DNA of 64,000 nucleotides from Plasmodiophora brassicae (GCA_039704465.1 JASFAU010000002.1:1612001-1676000), one strand, 5' to 3'. Counted from the stretch's first letter, positions 1-10,848 are shown. Numbers and translations: made by a program. Notes: generated by a model from the sequence alone, not told the origin.

Positions 1-502
1 GCAGGGATCGGCCCGGCAGGTCCCCTTCTGGTAGTGGGTACACGACGGAACGTACTCGCCCATCAGCAGCACCGCTAGCCCATTCGGGCGCACGTTCTGC
101 GGAACAGCACTCGCGCCGATCAGAACCGGAACCGTCAGACAGTTCGCTCATCGCGACGCGATTACCCTGGTGGTCAGCGGCTCGGCCAGCGCACAGACGC
201 AATCGCGAAGCCTCGAGTACCCGAGTTTATCTGCGAGGCGGGCGCGCGCTCCCATCAGCGACCAGCGACGCAGGGCAACCGTGACGCACGCGCCCACCGA
301 TCGGCCTGCTGTAGTACGCCATGTACTTCTCGGGCAGCTTGCACAGGTTCAGCGTCTGGCCCGGCTCGCACGCCAGCATGCGCTCGATCTCGCGGCCCAG
401 GCGCGTCAGCTGCGCCTGGATGTGCGGGCGCGGCGCGACGTACGCGCCGACGTGGACCTCGGCGTCGTCCTCGCTGTAGTCGTCGTCCGTCACGCACAGC
501 AT
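1..502 (-). CDS. LOTUS (OST-HTH) plus CCCH-type zinc-finger protein, 3' part cut by window edge
   Basis: Three exons can be joined: 502-298, 230-166 and 96 to the window edge, separated by introns at 231-297 (67 nt) and 97-165 (69 nt). The first exon opens with ATG at 502 and an acidic stretch (DDDYSEDDAEV). A LOTUS/OST-HTH-like helix-turn-helix follows, with the residues PGQTLNLCKLPEKYMAYYSR, and it continues across intron 1 as DKLGYSRLRDCV. After intron 2 comes a segment with CTHYQKGTC-R-A-D-P-C, the start of a CCCH-type zinc finger. LOTUS domains bind RNA (G-rich or G4) and partner proteins in germ-granule or RNA-silencing factors such as Oskar, TDRD5/7 and MARF1/limkain. Combination with CCCH fingers occurs in RNA-binding proteins. 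An RNA-regulatory role is inferred. The C-terminus lies outside the window. No in-frame ATG was seen upstream of 502. Confidence 0.6.
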
Positions 503-685
503 GTCTCCCTGCCCACTACGACGACACGCTCTCCGCCTCCCACGTTCGCACGCCTGGCCGGCCACCTCCAACTCTGGAATGCGCAACTGCGGTACGCTGC
601 CGTCGCGCGAGCTCCGTCACGGCGGGCACCCGGACCCCGTCGTTCGCGCAACGACAAGAATGTATTGATGCCCGCAGGAACGCGA

Positions 686-1233
686 CTAGTGGTGCGGTTT
701 CGGGACGAACCCGTCGACGGCGAAATTCCTGGTCGCCGCCGGCAGCTTGATCCGCATGCCGTCCATGTCGGGCCGGACGATGACCTGGCAGCCCAGGCGC
801 GACGTTTCCGTCAGGCCGTACGCCATATCCAGCCTGCGCATGCCAACGGACGTCAGGCGGCGGCGGGCGCGGTACCGGCGCACCCACATGTCGTTCTCCT
901 CGTCGGACGGCTCGGGCAGCGCTTCGTAGACCTTCGGCTCGAGGACCACGTGGCACGTCGAGCAGGCCAGCGAGCACTCGCAGGCGCCCTCCAGGTCGAT
1001 ATCGTTGGCGTGGGCGGCGTTCAGCAGGTTCTCCCCGACTTCCAGCCGGGTCGGCGTCTCCTGCCCCGACGGCTCCACCCATATTGCCGAGATCCTACCA
1101 CACGGGCGCCGACGCGTCAAATGGCCGCCCAGCGATCGACAGCAGCGACCCACGTCTGCTTCCCGGCGCCGCCCTCCGACATCCAACGCGCGGCCAGCGA
1201 ACGCCGCAACAGGCGTCGCGCGACGACATGCAT
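686..1233 (-). CDS. Mitochondrial adrenodoxin-type [2Fe-2S] ferredoxin
   Basis: Exons 1233-1154, 1094-888 and 833-686 join to 144 aa, with introns of 59 nt (1095-1153) and 54 nt (834-887). The N-terminus (MHVVARRLLRRSLAARW) is a typical arginine-rich mitochondrial presequence. The core has CECSLACSTCHV, which supplies three of the four cluster cysteines (C-x5-C-x2-C), and the fourth lies in RLGCQV. The EENDMLDMAYGLTETSR stretch is the adrenodoxin family signature and appears only once the 54-nt intron is removed. That intron has no in-frame stop, so an unspliced reading would be 18 residues longer. The C-terminus ends FVPKPHH, as in mitochondrial ferredoxins (Yah1/FDX2). The expected role is electron donation for Fe-S cluster assembly or haem/steroid hydroxylases in the matrix. 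Confidence 0.93.
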
Positions 1234-1329
1234 TGCACTGGAGGGTGTCGGATCTGTCCACCCGCGACGCTGCTGCGCGACTGGCGCAGTCTGCGGCAGC
1301 CTGCAGTTCGGGTCCGTGCGGTCGACTGT

Positions 1330-3162
1330 TTAATGGGCGGGCATGCGCTCCGCGAAATAGTTCTGTCGGCGGGTCCGCTCGATGCGCTCCTCGCGGGCGT
1401 AGAGCAGCGCGGAGATCTCGGCGTCGACGGCGGCGGACAGCGACTTGTTCTCGCGCAGGTCGAGGTACGAGATCATGGCGTTGTCGCGGACCTCCTGCAG
1501 CAGGCGAGCGCCGGCGTCGTCTTCCGGGACGCAGTCGTTCCCGGATACGTCGATGCTTGTTAGCGCGTTGCCGTGGTGGATCAGGTCGACCAGAGCGGCT
1601 TGCGAGTGCGCGCCCAGGCCGTTACAGCTTAGGTTCAGCGACTCCAGCGTGTTGTTGTCGATGAGGCCACGCAGCAGGGCAGCGCCGCCTTGATCGCCAA
1701 CGTCGTTCAAGCGTAGCGACAGCTCCTGCAGCGTCGCGTTCTTCGACAGGGCGTGACCGAGGGCGGCACCTCCCTCGCCGCTGATACAGTTGTCCGCCAG
1801 GTTCAACGAGATCAGGACGCTGTCGTGCGTCAGCATCTCGGCCAGCTTCACGGCCCCGTCATTCGAAATGCGGTTGTGCGACAGATCTGTCACGTAGAAT
1901 AAGTGAAAGGCACTTACGAAAACGGCACGTGTCCGCCCATACCGAGACACGTCACGGTCTGGTTCCCGGTAAGGCCCCTCATGAGCAACCCGAGCAGCTC
2001 GTCGTCAACTTGGCTTTGTCGGACACTACGTAACAGTCAGTAAGCGGCGGCGCTCTGATAAAGGCGTCCTACTAGAAGTTGCTAAGCGACCGGGTCTCCA
2101 GCAGCATCGTCGATAGGGCGCTGGCGTCCTTGCTCTTCATACCGAACAGGTCCGGGTCGAAGTTCATGCCGACATCGGGTGCGCCGTACACAAGGTCGAG
2201 CGTCGTCAGGTTGAAGAACCCCTTGAAGACGTGCGCCAGGTTGATGTGAGCGCGTTGCTGACGCAAGCGGACCGTGTGCACGGACGGGCGTGCCGCCTCG
2301 ACATCGGCCATCACGTCCTGCAGCGTCGACGCTGACTTCGATGCATGGTACTGCTCCAAGCGCTCCTGCAGGAAGTTTTCGAAGAACAGCCGTTTGTAGC
2401 TTGACCCGTGATGGGCGACCTCGGCCAGCGGCCACCGGGCCGACATGTGCCTCCAGAAGACTTCCGACGCTGAGCACCAAACGGATTCGTTACAGCCAGG
2501 TCACCAGGTGCAAGCCGCGCGCTCCTACAGATCTGCTGGGCGGCCCGAGACAGCTGGATGGTGGCCGGGGCGACACGGCGAACAATGGACGACACGTACT
2601 GCTGCGGGACCTGATCCAGCAGTGGCCACTCGGACAGGTTGGCAGCGATCTTCGCGATGCACAGCTCGTCTAGGCGCGGCACCTGGAGGCGACGCCTCGG
2701 CGGGGCCGGTCCCGCTTCCGGTTCCCCTTTCGTCTTGAACTCGTTCAGCGCCATCGCATAGACCTCCTGCTCTGTCATGTTCCCGATAGACGACACCGGT
2801 GCAGCAGTTGCAGCAGTTGGTGAAGGTTCACCGACGGTTTGCGGTGCTAGTCCCGCAGCTGCAATCGCCGGTTCGGACGAAGGTTCATTGGCCTGCGCGG
2901 CGGAATCGGGTCGTGGAGATCCGGCCGACGACTGCGCGTCGTGTTCTTCAGCGCCGCCTTCGCCATCGACCAGGTTTCCGTCGTCGTCCTCCTCGTCCTC
3001 GTCTCGAGGAGATTCCTCGACGTCGTCGTTGTTGTTGCCGGCGGGTTCCTCCCCGGCCGACGCGGCGTCTTCGAGGTCGGGCTCGTCGACAGCGGTGTCC
3101 GGATCAGGTCCCGATGCCTGCGACGCTGGGTCGGAACGCCCCGTCGAGCTTTCGTCCGACAT
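1330..3162 (-). CDS. DRC5: Dynein regulatory complex subunit 5-like (TCTE1) leucine-rich repeat protein
   Basis: Four exons (3162-2529, 2469-2073, 2025-1943, 1886-1330) give 556 aa, with introns of 59, 47 and 56 nt. The first ~110 residues are acidic and low complexity. Then comes a segment like the conserved middle of TCTE1/DRC5: LPLDELCI-like helices, EVFWRHMSARWP and SYKRLFFENFLQE. The C-terminal ~200 residues are ribonuclease-inhibitor-type LRRs, for example LDLSHNRISNDGAVKLAEML, LNLADNCI and LNLSCNGL. DRC5 is part of the nexin link that controls axonemal dynein, so the gene points to a motile flagellum. The splice junctions restore exact repeat periodicity; the third intron rebuilds the LDLSHNRIS repeat. 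Other RI-type LRR proteins are possible, but the N-terminal segment favours DRC5. Confidence 0.8.
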
Positions 3163-4028
3163 GATAGCTGGGCACTACCACCGTACCCTTGGTCGAACGT
3201 CCCGATCTAACACGGAACGTGGCCAACATCTGGCGCCGTTTATCTGACGATACGTGGGGCACGGAGGTGGAGCTCTGGGCAGAAAGGGGACCAGAACGGT
3301 TGACGATTCCGGTGCCCTTATCGAGGTATGTATGAACTGCAGTGGACTGAAGCTGATGAAAGCGATCGTTCAACTAGTGCAGGCATCCAAGCTGTTGGCT
3401 ATTAACTTGTATAATGTGTAATTCGAGATAGTAGATCAATCTAAGTTCCAGGTGCGCACGAGGGAGCGTCTGGAGACGACCAGAAGCACCTCAGATCTGG
3501 TCGGATGCTTACTTCAACCGCCTTGAAGAGAAACCCAAGTGCGTTCGAAGAGGCGCGCCTTGCGCACACGACGATGACATGGCGGCGTCGCAGAACGCTA
3601 CTCCAACTATCCCGAAAAGCCCTTGTCGGAAGATACCCACATCCTCAAAACGGAGCGGCAAGCCAAAGACAAATAGTTTCGAAGTATCATGGGACCGAAT
3701 ATGGACTCGTTTATGAAAGTCCACAACGCTGAATGGCCGGCATCCACTGTTGTGGTTGTAAAGTCGCCTGACAACAGAGGACGTGGAATTGCGAGAGGTC
3801 GGCGCCACGTGTGAGAGGCACCTGCTAGGCCGCCGCTCACGCCACGTGGCTGCACAGGCGCAGTTTGCATGTGCGCTCGCAGCGACGCATCCGCATTGCG
3901 TTGCGCGACTGGAAGGCTCGGTCTTGCGGGCCACTGCGGTGCCGCAGTCCTCGCTCTGCGATGCGGACTGGCGGCTTCCCGTGGGCGGTGGCGCCAATTT
4001 GATCGCATCATCGTCGTTCGCACAGCGA
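3163..4028. other. 866-bp intergenic region between divergent genes, with an unassigned coding-like stretch
   Basis: The region lies between the DRC5 start (minus) and the membrane-protein start (plus), so it should hold both promoters. Around 3490-3700 on the plus strand a short reading frame contains IWSDAYFNRLEEKPKC, which resembles the W-x2-F...K-x-K-C start of a BED-type zinc finger, but no complete domain or gene model can be built. Another plus-strand frame at 3505-3732 starts with ATG and encodes 75 residues without recognisable similarity. I see no repeats, RNA gene or clear TATA box. Confidence 0.3.
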
Positions 4029-5276
4029 ATGTCTGGCGCTATGCGATGGGTCCGGATTGCTCTGCTGTTGGCGGCGATTGCTACTGGCATCGTGACACTT
4101 CGTCGGTTGCACCATCAACTGTACCTGAAGGACGCGTTGAACCCGGTCTGCAGTATCCCGTATGGTAGCACCGACTTCGTCAACGGCAATGAAACGTGCT
4201 ATAAGACGTCTATTCACGGCGTCACCAAGGGCTGTCTCGAACTGCACGATCTGGGCCAGCCAGACAACGTATCCATCCTTGCCAGTTTCGAGAAGAATCA
4301 TGCGCGCGGTTTCAGCCTCATCGACCTGCCAACCAGCGACGTGATGCCGATCATGCGTTCGATCAAGGCCAGCGAGGTCGTCACGCTTTACGACCTCAGC
4401 GGGTTCGGGATGGCAGTGCAGCGGTCCATTCAGAGGGAGCTCAACGAAATGGGCAGATCCAACTGGATCGCCATTGCTTCAGGTACCCAGTGCCGGGCAA
4501 CCGCCCGAACAAAGTCCCAGGGCCGGACCATGGGCAAACTGGAGCTGGTTCACATTGATTTCAGTCGCAATGCCACGCTTCGCACGCTGCTGAACAAACC
4601 GGGTGCCATCAGGCCGACCCTCCAGTTCCGTTTGGCGACGTCGCCCATTTTCCGGCGGCTTGACGAGGCATTCGGAACCGGGAACGTCGAGGCAGCTCAT
4701 GAATTCCTGGTACTGAAGCACACGCTCAACGTCTGGGCGCCGGTTGTCGATGTTGTAACCTCAGACCCGTTGGCGATGATGTCGGCCGAATCGTTATGCG
4801 ACGGGCAGGCCAAAGAATGCAAGATCAATTCCGGGTGTGACCTTCGCTCGAGCGTCCTAAGGTCGCAGGTCGTGTGCCGGGCGGCGGACGCCACCAACAA
4901 TAAGTGGTTCTGGAAACGGAAGATGACGTTCGGGCAGGCGTTCGTGTTCGATTCGAGGCGCACGCCTCATTCCTCCGTCCCGATCGGGAAGGGCGTCCGC
5001 CGGTCTGTCGAGGTTCGCGTTCTGATCTTGAAGCCGAAGGACGAGTTCGAATACCACGGTTCATGGCTACCCAGGAAGATGATCAAACAGCGACGGTACG
5101 GTAGAGAATATCGCCCCTGCTGGACGATACCAATGCTTCAGGGCGCACGAGAGGTCGTCAAGGCGCTTCACTACGACGAGGTACGCATCGATTCTGCGTT
5201 CGGCGACGACACCCAGCTTCTGGAACGCGCATTGCGCATGCTCGCGCGCGAAAGATTCCCCGGGCAGTGCGCTTAA
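4029..5276 (+). CDS. Unknown protein with N-terminal signal-anchor
   Basis: This is a single-exon gene of 415 aa if it starts at ATG 4029 (MSGAMRWV); ATG 4041 is equally possible. The frame stays open upstream to 3783, but that stretch has a different composition and no signal. Residues about 7-21 (VRIALLLAAIATGIV) form one hydrophobic segment next to arginines, which predicts a secreted or type II membrane protein. The rest is soluble with about ten cysteines, N-glycosylation sequons (NETC, NVSI, NATL) and a basic C-terminal third. I do not recognise a family. It is divergent from DRC5 and followed by the rhomboid gene after 182 bp. Confidence 0.7.
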   Translation: MSGAMRWVRIALLLAAIATGIVTLRRLHHQLYLKDALNPVCSIPYGSTDFVNGNETCYKTSIHGVTKGCLELHDLGQPDNVSILASFEKNHARGFSLIDLPTSDVMPIMRSIKASEVVTLYDLSGFGMAVQRSIQRELNEMGRSNWIAIASGTQCRATARTKSQGRTMGKLELVHIDFSRNATLRTLLNKPGAIRPTLQFRLATSPIFRRLDEAFGTGNVEAAHEFLVLKHTLNVWAPVVDVVTSDPLAMMSAESLCDGQAKECKINSGCDLRSSVLRSQVVCRAADATNNKWFWKRKMTFGQAFVFDSRRTPHSSVPIGKGVRRSVEVRVLILKPKDEFEYHGSWLPRKMIKQRRYGREYRPCWTIPMLQGAREVVKALHYDEVRIDSAFGDDTQLLERALRMLARERFPGQCA

Positions 5277-5458
5277 TCAGAAATGAACATTCATTGCAGT
5301 CCGTTGCCGTGCGCGACACGGCCGGACTGCAACGGACGCAGCGGCAACGTGTTCCGTATAGCAGACAGGAACACGGACGGCCACCTCATGCGTTTGCGGA
5401 AAACGCCGCCCCGAGTTTTGCAAACGTTCGGTCCGACGAAGGCCGCCGCCGGCCAGAC

Positions 5459-6757
5459 ATGGACCAACAACAAGGCTCGCGGGGCGGGCGGCTGGCCGAG
5501 GCGCTCGCCGACGTGCCGGATGGGTGCCGACTCGTCCTGGGTGTGTGCGCGGCGGTGTTCGCCGTGACGACGCTGACGGGCGACGTCCCGGTCATCTGCC
5601 CCGGCAGCGTCGTGTTCGACCCCTGGACATGTCGGCTGTCCGTACGCGCGCGCGCCCTCATCCCTGCGTTCTGACGCTGCGTTCGCAGATGCCTACATGC
5701 TTGTCGTGCCATCGTAGGATCTCGAACTGTCATGCGGGTGGCGCGCAGCTGACGTGGCCACCACCGCAGGTTCGTTCATCTTGGCGCGTTGCACATTCTG
5801 TTGTACGTTAAACGTCCCCGCGACCGCTGCCCTGCGTTCTGAATTCCCGACAGCAACATGATGGCGTTGCTGTCGGTCGGCGTCGCGATCGAGAAGCGCT
5901 TCGGGACGCTGTGCTTCGTCGGCATCGTCATGGTGTTCGCCGTACTGGGCAACGCGGTCTACGTGCTCGCGTACTGGGCCTGGGCCGTGGTCGGCGGTGA
6001 CGCCACCATGCTGATGTCGTGTGCGGCTGGGTTCTCGGGCGTCCTGTTCGGAATGATCGTCCTCGAGTCCATGCTTGGCAACACGTCCGGGTCCAGATCC
6101 GTCTTCGGGCTCGTTGCCGTTCCCAGCTGGGCGTACCCATGGTCGGTGTCATTGTCCACACCCAGAGCGTGCTCTGATGTGTTGTCTTTTCTCAGGGTGT
6201 CCATGGTGGCCATACAGCTGCTCATGCCTGGAGTGTCTTTCGTTGGGCACCTGAGCGGCGCGTTCATCGGCCTGCTCTGTACGTGACGGGTTCATGGTGC
6301 CAGCAGCGGCATTGTCTGACGGTTCTGCGACGTAGATTCGTGCGGTGTCCTGAATTGGTTAACGCTGAAGAGGTCGTGGATCAGATCGTTCGACGCGTCG
6401 TCCGTTGGCCAGAAGATCTGCCGGCGGCCCAGTTACGTCGCATGTCCCGAAACGTCGCCGTTGCCGCCTGGAGCCCCGTATGCTAGGCTTCGTCGTGCCC
6501 ACTCGTTTGCAACGGCGTCGAAATCTCACATCGCCATCAGTGAGTGGTTCGCGTCTGCCGGCCTTGCTGTCGTTTCCCGGTTGCGGGCGGCTGGAAATCA
6601 CTGCCGGTCGCTGTTCAGGATCAGGAGAGCGGCACCTCACTGGACCACTGGTGTCGGCCATCGACTTGGAGGCGTACATCCCGCGTATGAGCTTGTCGGA
6701 AGAGCGGACATTGAGGCGGGGACTGCTGCCAAACCCCCAGTACATCCACCGACCTAA
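5459..6757 (+). CDS. Rhomboid-family intramembrane serine protease (RHBDD1-like)
   Basis: Exons 5459-5637, 5770-5802, 5854-6141, 6196-6278 and 6336-6757 sum to 334 aa. Splicing rebuilds family hallmarks: HILFNMMALLSVG in the second membrane region, GFSGVLFGM with the catalytic serine, and GHLSGAFIGLLYSCG with the catalytic histidine of the Ser-His dyad. The protein therefore looks active. The layout (six membrane segments, long soluble C-terminal tail, LLYSCG after the histidine) resembles RHBDD1/plant KOMPEITO-type ER or Golgi rhomboids. These cleave membrane-protein substrates and act in ER quality control; that role is inferred. The junction between exons 1 and 2 (intron of 132 nt, twice the normal size) is the least certain and may hide a small extra exon. 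Confidence 0.82.
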
Positions 6758-6799
6758 GAGATTGCCCCAGGGCATGATGAAGACACTCGGCACAAACAT

Positions 6800-7609
6800 T
6801 TATGTAGTAGGTTCTGCTGGCAGACAGTTGTACAAAGGCAGGGCAACCGATTCAGCCAGTTTGAGGTGAACGGACTGGATGTTGTCCCAGTTGCCGCGAA
6901 TTTGCTTCACAGCGCTGTCCAGGCCCTGCATGATATTCTGGATGATCTCGGTGCGCGTCTGGCTGACTCTGGCGATCTTGATCGCAACGCACGACCCGCA
7001 ACTGAGGAACATGTACGTCGAATCACGCGCCTTCTCCAGTTCTGAGGCTACGTTCTTCCCATTGATACGAACGGGGACGGGTTGCTTCTTGCGCGTGAAG
7101 AACGCCTTGCCCAGCAGATGCGGCAGCAGGTTCAACACGCGCTGATCGGCGAGAAACAGGTCATAGGCCAGGCATAGCTCACGCTTGTCCTTGTACTGCG
7201 AATACTTGGCCTTCAGCTTCTGGACACCGATCACCTTGCGAACGTTGCGAACGGGATTCAACGCCAGCTTCTCCTTGTACTCCTTCTGAGGGTCCTTCGT
7301 GATGAGGCAGATTTCGACGCCATCAGCAAGGTAGAGCGAATGCGGGATCTGACTGGGAACGATGTTAGCGAAACGGCAACAGCGCCAGGGATACACTGAC
7401 GCCTACATTCGCTTCGGGGACGTTTTCGCCTTGGATGGCGCGCTGAATAAGTTCAACACGAGAATATAGAACTGATCATCGTCGACGAGTGACATCTGCG
7501 CGCTTTCAGCCTCCTTCTTCGCAACGTATTTCTGCAGGGCACCGACGGCACGCTCGACCGTGCCAGATTCGACAGGCGAAGCGCCATCGTTGTCGGTTCG
7601 GCCCACCAT
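6800..7609 (-). CDS. Ribosomal L1 domain-containing nucleolar protein (RSL1D1/Utp30/Cic1-like)
   Basis: Two exons (7609-7407 and 7352-6800) with a 54-nt intron give 251 aa. An N-terminal helix (VERAVGALQKYVAKKEAE) precedes an L1 fold: KRIQIPHSLYL, EICLITKDPQKEYKEKL, then the inserted domain with LCLAYDLFLADQRVLNLLPHLLGKAFF, and back to the first lobe with SVHLKLAESVALPLYN. The FLADQRVLNLLPHLLGKAFF stretch is typical of eukaryotic L1-domain biogenesis factors rather than of bacterial or cytosolic L1/L10a. Expected location is the nucleolus, in pre-60S or 90S assembly. The family often has a charged C-terminal tail, which is absent here. Confidence 0.87.
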
Positions 7610-7937
7610 TGGCACGAAGGTCGCAGTGTGGAGGTGGACCCACGGACTCCGTGACGGACTCCGCAGGTCCGACCTCGACTTCACTGGCGACTTAAGTGGC
7701 TGGCGGTCCGAACTCTGTGCAATGGAGAGATGCACAGAGCGGTCGGTGTCTTTATCGCCAGGGAATGTCGGTGCTTCCGCTGATCACAACTGACACGGAT
7801 GCAGAGCGCCATTTCTGGGGTCGTCCAATGGCGATACCATCTCAATTGAGGCACAGAACTTGGGTAGCGTTTCCTAAGGTGTTGCTTTCAACTAATGGGC
7901 TTTATATCGCCTGATGGACTGTGGGGAAGTTCCGTCT
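7610..7937. other. 328-bp intergenic region upstream of the L1-domain gene
   Basis: The region lies between two minus-strand genes: it is the promoter of the L1-domain gene and the 3' region of the kinase gene. No open reading frame longer than about 70 codons looks coding, and I see no repeat, RNA or clear motif. Confidence 0.4.
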
Positions 7938-9449
7938 CTACAGGCCAACCATCTGGACATCGTTGATGAATCCTGCAAGGTCATGATCTTCGATAAACGC
8001 CAACGCGCGCCGTCCGGTCGCATTGAAGTGCTTCTGGCCATTGGCAGGGTTCCCGCCAATCAGGTATCCCATGGCCAGGATTGGAACGAGGAGGCACAAC
8101 GAGCATCCTCGCATCTGCTCCCGAAGGCCCTCCAACGTCACGCTGTCATCGACGACGCTCTGTAACCCGCGTCAGTGGCCGAAACCATGGTCGGACACAC
8201 GTTGCACGTACAGGATCAGCTAGCGTCTTCAACGTATGGTAGTACAACGCGATCCATTCGTTCTCGTGCCGACGGCGCAGGTCGGTCGGGACGCTGGTCC
8301 CCAGCAGGTAGCACAGGTCGAACATGACGGGACGCACCGCGAACGCCTGCCAGTCGATATGCGCCATCTTGGACCGCGAGACCGCGATGATGTTGGCGCA
8401 GTGCAAATCCCCATGCGTCAGGCTGCTGGGCATGGTCCTAGTGATAGTCAGCAGGCGCGATACGCTGTCAAACGTCAAACGCGGCGCCCACCTGAACAGG
8501 AACTCGTGGAACGCGACGCCGTGGTCCAGGAACGCTTCGACTAGACCGCGCTGCTTGAGGATCTGTTGATTCGTCAGGCAACGGCACGTCGCGTTCAGTT
8601 CGGCACACGGGACCTCCGATGGCGTCGTCGTCAGGTTCATCGTCCACATGAGCCGGAACGCCAGCAGCATCATGCGAGTTGTGAGTGGCCCCATGGCGCC
8701 TTGCTCGAATCGGTGCACCCAGGACGGCGCGTTCCTCAGCTGCGATGGGCAGTGCAACGACTTGGCATGCATCTTGGCCACGCTGCGGATGACGCTCTCG
8801 ACGACGGCCGGATCGTCCAGGCCGGTCTCGATCGGGATTGCTGCGCCCTGGATGCACTCCATGACGATGATGTACTGCCCCGTCCAGTGGTCGTGTCGGT
8901 ACAGGACTTTGGGCAGGCGCGGCATCCGCGATTTCGGTGACAGGAGCGCGGTGCCCTCGCTACGGTTCAGACCGAACAACCCGTTGAAGATGATCTCGCC
9001 CGACGCCTCTGGTGACGACTTGCAGATCACCGACTGGACCGCACCATCCCTGGGCCATCGGTTATCAGTGCCTGTGCGGGGCCGCCTACCGACCTGCGGT
9101 TGATCTCACGGGGACTCGATACCAACGTAATCGATGCGTGCGATGGTGGACATCTTGCCATCGCCGATGTGCCCGCTGCCGACGATCGCGACAGGGTAGC
9201 CGACCATGTCGCTGAGCGACGACGCGTCGAGCTCGCCCGGGTGCATAATCGGCAGCGCCCCGTCGTACCGGCGCCATTGACGGCGCGCCCACAGCGCCGG
9301 CCGCGACGTCCAGACCTGGGCACATACCAAGTGAGCCGTAGCAGGACGTTGACGTTGCTGTTTGCTCCCAGCGCATGCACCTTCAGGCACAGCAGCAGGC
9401 ACAGCTGCTTGAGGATGCACCACGACAGCCAGAGCGCGAACGGCACCAT
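7938..9449 (-). CDS. Membrane-anchored phosphotransferase of the APH/choline-kinase fold
   Basis: Four exons (9449-9381, 9315-9127, 9033-8212, 8159-7938) sum to 433 aa. The first exon encodes a hydrophobic segment (FALWLSWCILKQLCLLLCL), probably a signal-anchor. The N-lobe begins GELDASSLSDMVGYPV and has a glycine-rich turn (GSGHIGDGKMS). The C-lobe carries the Brenner-type catalytic loop THGDLHCANI (Asp base, Asn for metal) and IDWQAFA, the metal-binding Asp in place of DFG. This pattern belongs to the aminoglycoside phosphotransferase/choline kinase/CHK group of small-molecule kinases; the substrate is unknown. The first intron (9316-9380) could use an alternative donor further downstream that would add about nine residues. 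Confidence 0.72.
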
Positions 9450-9584
9450 ATCCACAGCGACTGGATGTGGCACGCGCCCCAGATCTCGAATCGGTTCGAC
9501 AGCCGCTGCGCTCTATCGCGATCACGGGCGTCGACTGCTACGTCTACATGGTCCCCAGTGCTAAACGCAGCGCCCGTTTATACA

Positions 9585-10829
9585 TCAGGCCAGCTTGGAG
9601 CAGAGTCGCCACTTGCAGTCGAGGGACGTCAGGTACAGGTTCGTCAGGTTGGCCAGGTCGTCGGAGGCAGCCAGCAGCGACCCGTTATCGGCCCTCCGCC
9701 TGGCGGCGCCTTCCCGCTCCTCGATCGTCGCGTCCGTCGTCCGGATCGCCTCCAGCAGCGCCGACGTTGTGTCTGATTGCCATACTCAGCGGTGGTTCGC
9801 CCCTACGAACGACCCCTGCGCCCGACCTAGCACGCCGTCCGCCTCTGGCCTCCACCGATGCCTTCGCCGGGGCTCAGCGCGAAGATAGTCAATGTGTCGT
9901 GCCGCCGTGTGGCCGTCGTCTTCGTCCTGGTCGACGACCGGTGCGGGCGCCTTCCGTCTTGCGACGACGGGCACCGGGTGCGCGTTCCTGACGTCGCGTT
10001 TCTCGCGAACGTACGCCGGGTGCAGTAACGTCTCGCGCCGCCTGGCGACCTGGTCCTGCAACGCCTGCGACACGCTCGGCGGGTGCGCCTTCCGCACCGC
10101 GCCCCCGTACGCGTTCCGCTTCTCCAGGCAGCGGGCGCCGCGTTCCGCCTGGTCGGCCCGCGCCCTGGCCTGCGCCGCCGTCTCCTGCGCGACCCGCAAC
10201 GACGTCGCCGTCGTCGCCTGGTGCTTCCGGAACAGCCGCCAGCGCCGCCGGCACGCTTGTGTCGATCGCCACTGGTCCCTGGCCCGCTCCAGGACGCGAT
10301 CGTCGTCGTCGTCGCCCTGCACCGTCGTCGTCGCCGCCGCCGTGCCGCGTCGGGAGCGCTGGACGACGGCGCGAGCTCGGTGGAGCTTCGCCGACGCGTC
10401 CGCCTGGTCCTGCAGGCGGCGCTCCCGGCTGGCCATGGCCAGATCGGCGTGCGCCTGTCGCATGCGTTCCAGGCGGGCCCTCGCGTCCGCGTCCTGCTCG
10501 CGGCGCTGCTGCGCCTCCTGCCGGTCGATCTCGGCCAGGCGCCTGTCGTGCAGGTCGGCGACGAGCGCGCGGCGACGCGCGTTCTCGCGCAGGCGCCGTA
10601 CGATGCGGGCGCGCTCGCGACACATGGCGTCGAGCTGGGCGCGCTCGTCCGTCCCAGGCGACAGGCCGCCGCGCAGGCGCCGATCGGTCGTGTTCAGAAC
10701 GCGGACGGCGCGGTTGGAGAACAGCAGACGGTGCGGGTGCGCGTCGTGCGCCACGGCGATCACGCCGGCGACGCGCTCGGCGGCCGCGTCCACCGCCCTG
10801 GACGCCGCCGCTCGTTCCATCGCCCCCAT
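9585..10829 (-). CDS. Arginine-rich coiled-coil protein, unknown
   Basis: Exons 10829-9827 and 9772-9585 with a 54-nt intron give 396 aa starting MGAMERAAA. Residues about 75-260 are almost continuous helix with heptad spacing and many R, E, A and Q (ERARIVRRLRENARRRALV, DRQEAQQRREQDADAR), plus an acidic DDDDD insert near the middle. The last exon encodes a leucine-rich helix ending in CSKLA. Such proteins are common in axonemes and basal bodies, and two other flagellar genes lie in the window, but nothing here identifies a family. The high GC of this gene opens long reading frames on the opposite strand, which I judge to be shadows. Confidence 0.72.
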
Positions 10830-10848
10830 CTACAGACGCATATCGATC

